NCBI GenBank assembly: GCA_900549045.1
Contig: URNE01000069.1
Span: forward strand, 1 to 8,852
Direction: 5' to 3'
Source: an uncultured bacterium
GTDB taxonomy: Bacteria > Verrucomicrobiota > Lentisphaeria > Victivallales > UBA1829
Length of the DNA: 8,852 nt
The position numbers and the translations under genes are program-made. Numbering within the stretch: position 1 is the first letter of the stretch; every line of letters begins with the position of its first letter. Below the pieces are notes generated by a model, which worked only from the letters and a program-made list of their open reading frames with translations, was not told where the DNA came from and did no database searches. Positions 6,089 to 8,852 of the stretch are shown here, in pieces.

Positions 6089-7090
6089 ATGAAATTCTCG
6101 GTCGGTTACCAGCCGGACGAACTGTTCCGGCAGAGCGTGCTCCGTCATGCGGATGCGGTTCGCGAACTCTATTTCCCGTGGGGCGGATTTTCCACGGGAC
6201 GCGGCGTTTCCGCCGGTTCCGCGTTTCAGCGGAAACTGGAAGAGGATCTGACGGCATACTCCGCCGCCGGACTTTCGATGAACTGGCTCCTGAACGGCAA
6301 CTGCTACGGCCGTTACGCACAGTCCCGCGCGTTCTTCCAGAAGGTCGGCGACGGCGCGGACGAACTGAAGACGCGGTTCGGTCTGCGCTCCGTCACAACC
6401 GCGTCGCCGCTGATTGCCCGTTTCCTGAAAAACAACTTTCCGGAACTGGAAATCCGCGCATCGGTGAACATGGAGACCGGTACGCCGGAGGCGGTCGAAT
6501 ATCTGCTCCCGTGGTTCGATTCATTCTATCTCAAGCGCGAATACAATTACGATTTTGCGCGTCTGAAACGGATGCGCGAATTCACCCGGGCGCGGGGAAA
6601 GAAACTGTTCCTGCTTGCGAACAGCGGGTGCCTGAACTTCTGTTCCGCGCGGACCTTTCACGATAATCTGGTGGCGCATCAGCACGAGATCGCGGAGATG
6701 GACAACGCCCTTGACTTCCACGGCATCTGCCATCTGTTTCTCAAGGACGGGAAGCACGGAAGGAATCTGCTTTCACACACGAATTTCATCCGTCCGGAGG
6801 ATGTCGCCCGGTTTGAGCCGTGGTGCGACGGCATGAAGCTTGCGACCCGCACCAGCCGGAATCCGTCGCTGATTGTGGAAGCGTACGCCTCCGGTTTCGC
6901 GCACGGGAATCTTCTGGATCTGACCGAACCCGCGCACGCCGGACATTTTCATCCGAACATTCTGCTGAGCGGGTGCATTCCGGCGGACTGGCTGGAACGC
7001 CGATGGCGTTGCGGAAAAACGTGTGAAAGCTGCGGCTGGTGCGCGGAGATTCAGGCGCGTGCGACGGTTTCCCTGAATCCGGAATTCTGA
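6089..7090 (+). CDS. Cysteine-rich protein resembling the peptidase U32 / UbiU-UbiV fold
   Basis: This 333-residue soluble protein is the last gene of the run. It begins 19 bases after the previous stop, with AAAAGGAG (6075-6082) six bases before its ATG. Alternating strands and helices suggest a TIM-barrel-like fold. The block KKLFLLANSGCLNFCSARTF (171-190) resembles U32-family segments where cysteines bind a [4Fe-4S] cluster. Ten cysteines are present: C72, C181, C185, C214, C246, C296, and a tight C-terminal group C308-x3-C312-x2-C315-x2-C318. That last group looks like a ferredoxin-type cluster site and is not a usual U32 ending. Known U32 members act in oxygen-independent hydroxylation of tRNA, rRNA or ubiquinone precursors, so a radical or redox step in the same pathway is plausible. 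No signal peptide or membrane segment is seen. The family call is from motif memory only; it may instead be an unnamed conserved protein. Confidence 0.5.
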   Translation: MKFSVGYQPDELFRQSVLRHADAVRELYFPWGGFSTGRGVSAGSAFQRKLEEDLTAYSAAGLSMNWLLNGNCYGRYAQSRAFFQKVGDGADELKTRFGLRSVTTASPLIARFLKNNFPELEIRASVNMETGTPEAVEYLLPWFDSFYLKREYNYDFARLKRMREFTRARGKKLFLLANSGCLNFCSARTFHDNLVAHQHEIAEMDNALDFHGICHLFLKDGKHGRNLLSHTNFIRPEDVARFEPWCDGMKLATRTSRNPSLIVEAYASGFAHGNLLDLTEPAHAGHFHPNILLSGCIPADWLERRWRCGKTCESCGWCAEIQARATVSLNPEF

Positions 7091-7092
7091 AT

Positions 7093-7800
7093 TCAGCGGG
7101 CGATGCGCTCAAGCGTCTTGCGGATGCGCGGATTCCCGCCGCTGAACTGCCGGTCGGCGGCTTGAATGAGTTCGTACGGACGCACCCGGAGTATGAATTT
7201 TCCCTTTTCGGTTTTGAGGCTGGCGACGCCTGCGCGCACCACCTTTTCGGCAGGGGAGCCGCGGTACTCTTTATCCAGCTGTTTTTCCAGAACATTCTGA
7301 ATGGCGGCGCGCGGAAGCGGGAACGCTCCGGCATGACAGGAGACAATCCGCACATTCAGTTCGCCGTTCACCACCTCCGCGTAAAAACGGATGCGGAGAT
7401 TGATGAAGCGTCCGAACGGCGTGTTTCTGCCGAGGTCATACGGATAGAGCAGCGTGAAGACGCCTTTTGAGAGTTCGAGTCTGCTGTTTTTCAGTTCCTG
7501 CGGAGCCTGCGCCGCAGTTGCGGAGAGCATGCTGGAATTGGAGAGCAGGGCGTTCATCTCCGGCTCGGTCAGCTCCAAAACGGTTTCGCTTCCCGCGGGC
7601 TGGTGCGCCGCCTGCTGAATGCTCCGGTTGAGCGACTGCATCGCGGTCATGGTCGACATGAAATCAAGCGGAGCCGGATTCCGTGAAGTGATGGCGGTTT
7701 CGTCAATCAGCTTCGCCGCGCAGAAAGACACTCCCGCAAGGAACAGAAACAGCAGGAAGAGCGGGAGCAGAACGCACAAAAACAGTTTGCGCGGCTTCAT
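7093..7800 (-). CDS. Membrane-anchored protein of unknown function
   Basis: This 235-residue protein begins with a basic MKPRK stretch and one strongly hydrophobic segment (about 6-28), typical of an N-terminal anchor or uncleaved signal. The rest would face the periplasm. A low-complexity linker (about 40-72) leads to LELTEPEMNALLS (75-87). Such a 'LTE-E-N-LL' element followed by beta-rich sequence (LELSKGVFTLLYPYD, LRIRFYAEVVNGELNVRI) recalls YpmS/DUF2140-like lipid- or envelope-associated domains, but the resemblance is weak. Its ATG overlaps the tsaB stop by one base (TGATG), with only a weak purine stretch before it, so translation is probably coupled to tsaB. The stop lies two bases from that of the convergent gene. 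I do not recognise a specific function. Confidence 0.75.
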   Translation of the reverse strand: MKPRKLFLCVLLPLFLLFLFLAGVSFCAAKLIDETAITSRNPAPLDFMSTMTAMQSLNRSIQQAAHQPAGSETVLELTEPEMNALLSNSSMLSATAAQAPQELKNSRLELSKGVFTLLYPYDLGRNTPFGRFINLRIRFYAEVVNGELNVRIVSCHAGAFPLPRAAIQNVLEKQLDKEYRGSPAEKVVRAGVASLKTEKGKFILRVRPYELIQAADRQFSGGNPRIRKTLERIAR

Positions 7801-8492
7801 CAGCAGATCTTTCTCGGGATGCGTGCTTCCACGAACACGGCGGCGCGCAGATAAATGAGATCGGTCGGCGATGCGCTGAAGTTCTGCGGATCATTGAAGA
7901 TCAGCTCCTCCGCATTGATGGACGGAGTGAAACGGATGCCGTCAACAAGTTCCGGAGCGAATTTCGCAATTGCCGTGCGATCCTTTTCCAGCGCCGCGGC
8001 GGAGCGTCCTGCGAGAAGTCCGGCGAGTTCTTCGGGTTTCTGCAGAACGGCGGTGAAGCCGTCGGGCTGATATGAGCCGTCTTTCAGCACCATGCCGTAG
8101 ACAAGCAGCTCGGAGCGGCGCCCGTCAAAGACCGCTGCAGCCTTTTCGGGAAAGTTTCCGGCAAACGCTGTGCGGATGAGTCCCGCCGCGGAGGGAACGC
8201 CGCGGATTTTGAGTTCCGGATGACCGTAGGTAAGGCCGCTGACGAGCGCGGCGGCGACGCGCAGCCCGGTGAATCCTCCGGGACCTGTCCCGACGCTCCA
8301 TTCGGTGATGCCGGCGAGGGGTGTTCCCGCCTGTTTTGCCGCAAGCTCAAGACGCTCCGGAAGCGCGGAGGCGTCGTGTCCGTTCAGCATGATTTTTTCA
8401 GTGAAGAGTACGTTATTCTGTTCATCGGCGAGAGCGAGAGACGCTTCGTTCCACGAGAAATCCAGAGCCGCCCGAATCGTTTTCTGTTTCAT
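7800..8492 (-). CDS. tsaB: tRNA threonylcarbamoyladenosine biosynthesis protein TsaB
   Basis: This 230-residue protein is the non-catalytic partner of TsaD in forming N6-threonylcarbamoyladenosine at position 37 of ANN-decoding tRNAs, in the cytoplasm. The diagnostic TsaB motif is GTGPGGFTGLRVA (68-80). An ASKHA-fold phosphate-loop-like start, TIRAALDFSWNEASLAL (5-21), and a FDGRRSELLVYG stretch (122-133, equivalent to the family's DARR-E-Y) also fit. The frame is open back to 8543, but the start at 8492 is preferred: GGAG lies nine bases before it (8502-8505), and the extra 17 residues fall upstream of the conserved first strand. It is flanked by two membrane proteins rather than by the usual tsaE, rimI or tsaD partners. 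Confidence 0.93.
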   Translation of the reverse strand: MKQKTIRAALDFSWNEASLALADEQNNVLFTEKIMLNGHDASALPERLELAAKQAGTPLAGITEWSVGTGPGGFTGLRVAAALVSGLTYGHPELKIRGVPSAAGLIRTAFAGNFPEKAAAVFDGRRSELLVYGMVLKDGSYQPDGFTAVLQKPEELAGLLAGRSAAALEKDRTAIAKFAPELVDGIRFTPSINAEELIFNDPQNFSASPTDLIYLRAAVFVEARIPRKIC

Positions 8493-8515
8493 GATAAAAA
8501 TCTCCGTTTCCGGTA

Positions 8516-8543
8516 AAGATAGCGCTTTTTTGCGGAAATTCAA
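8516..8543 (-). promoter_or_regulatory. Possible promoter for tsaB
   Basis: Reading the minus strand, TTGAAT (8543-8538) is followed after 16 bases by TATCTT (8521-8516). Each box matches consensus at four of six positions. Transcription would start near 8509, a few bases before the GGAG box used by tsaB. The promoter would let tsaB be expressed apart from the upstream membrane gene. It also makes the longer 8543 start for TsaB unlikely. Confidence 0.3.
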
Positions 8544-8553
8544 CTGAGGAAGT

Positions 8554-8847
8554 TCAGAAAACGACGACTTTCAGCAGCCAGCTGAGCGGGAGGACGACCA
8601 TTGCGAATGCGGTGGATTCAGGCCATGTGCGCGCGTTTGTCATAACAGCGGTGAAACGCAGAAGGAATATGGTTGCGAGAATCCAGCCTGCGTACGGGAT
8701 GAGAAAGAGCGCGGTGAAAATCAGAGCAAACGGAGCCAATGCTCCGAGCGGGAATTTGATCTTCATCTGCTCCGCCGTAAATTTGGAAAGCATGAGTTCA
8801 ATGATGAAGAAGACCAGCGCTTTCAGAATAAAAAGAACAACTGTCAT
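8554..8847 (-). CDS. Small integral membrane protein of unknown function
   Basis: This 97-residue protein is mostly hydrophobic, with about four predicted membrane segments (roughly 3-20, 33-50, 52-68 and 78-96) and a short polar loop (SKFTAEQMKIK, 21-31). No catalytic motif is visible and I do not recognise the family. Only five bases of upstream sequence lie in the window, so neither a ribosome binding site nor a longer N-terminus can be checked. It is followed by tsaB after 61 bases on the same strand, and the two could share a transcript. Confidence 0.6.
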   Translation of the reverse strand: MTVVLFILKALVFFIIELMLSKFTAEQMKIKFPLGALAPFALIFTALFLIPYAGWILATIFLLRFTAVMTNARTWPESTAFAMVVLPLSWLLKVVVF

Positions 8848-8852
8848 GAGAC

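Noticed and set aside
5098..6090. Minus-strand open frame (330 codons) opposite QueG-like paralog 3
   Set aside because: Same codon-aligned shadow effect; no conserved motif and no convincing ribosome binding site, and the sense strand is clearly the gene.
8508..8537. Inverted repeat TTTCCG/CGGAAA between tsaB and the small membrane gene as a terminator
   Set aside because: Six-base arms with an 18-base loop are too weak, and no T-run follows on the transcribed strand.
8493..8543. Upstream ATG extending TsaB by 17 residues
   Set aside because: The extension precedes the conserved first strand and overlaps a possible promoter; GGAG is well placed for the start at 8492.

Overview
The window is a GC-rich bacterial chromosome segment. 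The sequence alone does not name the organism. The GC content, a LacI-family regulator with its own small cluster, and the style of the isopropylmalate/isocitrate dehydrogenase would fit an anaerobic member of the Lentisphaerota/Verrucomicrobiota group (Victivallis-like). That placement is an inference of moderate confidence. No tRNA, rRNA, CRISPR array, insertion sequence or phage gene was seen. The longest gap between genes is 135 bases.

Layout. Positions 60-1169 (+) encode a beta-decarboxylating dehydrogenase of the 3-isopropylmalate/isocitrate/tartrate family. It is followed by a perfect 12-bp inverted repeat. Positions 1305-2018 (+) encode ribonuclease III. From 2039 to 7090 (+) there is what looks like one self-contained regulated unit: a strong sigma70-type promoter, a LacI-family repressor gene with a GTG start, three consecutive and divergent QueG-like (COG1600-type) double [4Fe-4S] proteins, and a cysteine-rich protein resembling the U32 peptidase/hydroxylase-partner fold. 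The last four genes are 11 bases apart, overlapping by 4 bases, and 19 bases apart. On the minus strand, 8847 back to 7093 holds a small membrane protein, tsaB (tRNA t6A synthesis) and a membrane-anchored protein of unknown function. The two strands converge at 7090/7093 with only two bases between the stop codons.

How it may work. A 16-base motif occurs twice with 14 of 16 matches: just downstream of the lacI promoter (2077-2092) and just upstream of the first QueG-like gene (3095-3110). Each copy is a CG-centred imperfect palindrome, as expected for a LacI-family operator. This suggests the regulator controls both itself and the iron-sulfur cluster. The three QueG-like proteins keep the family's order of motifs, but the second and third have a non-standard CxxxCxxxC second-cluster motif. 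No queuosine genes lie beside them. I therefore read the unit as an undescribed, LacI-controlled iron-sulfur (possibly corrinoid) redox system rather than as tRNA queuosine synthesis. Its substrate cannot be told from the sequence.
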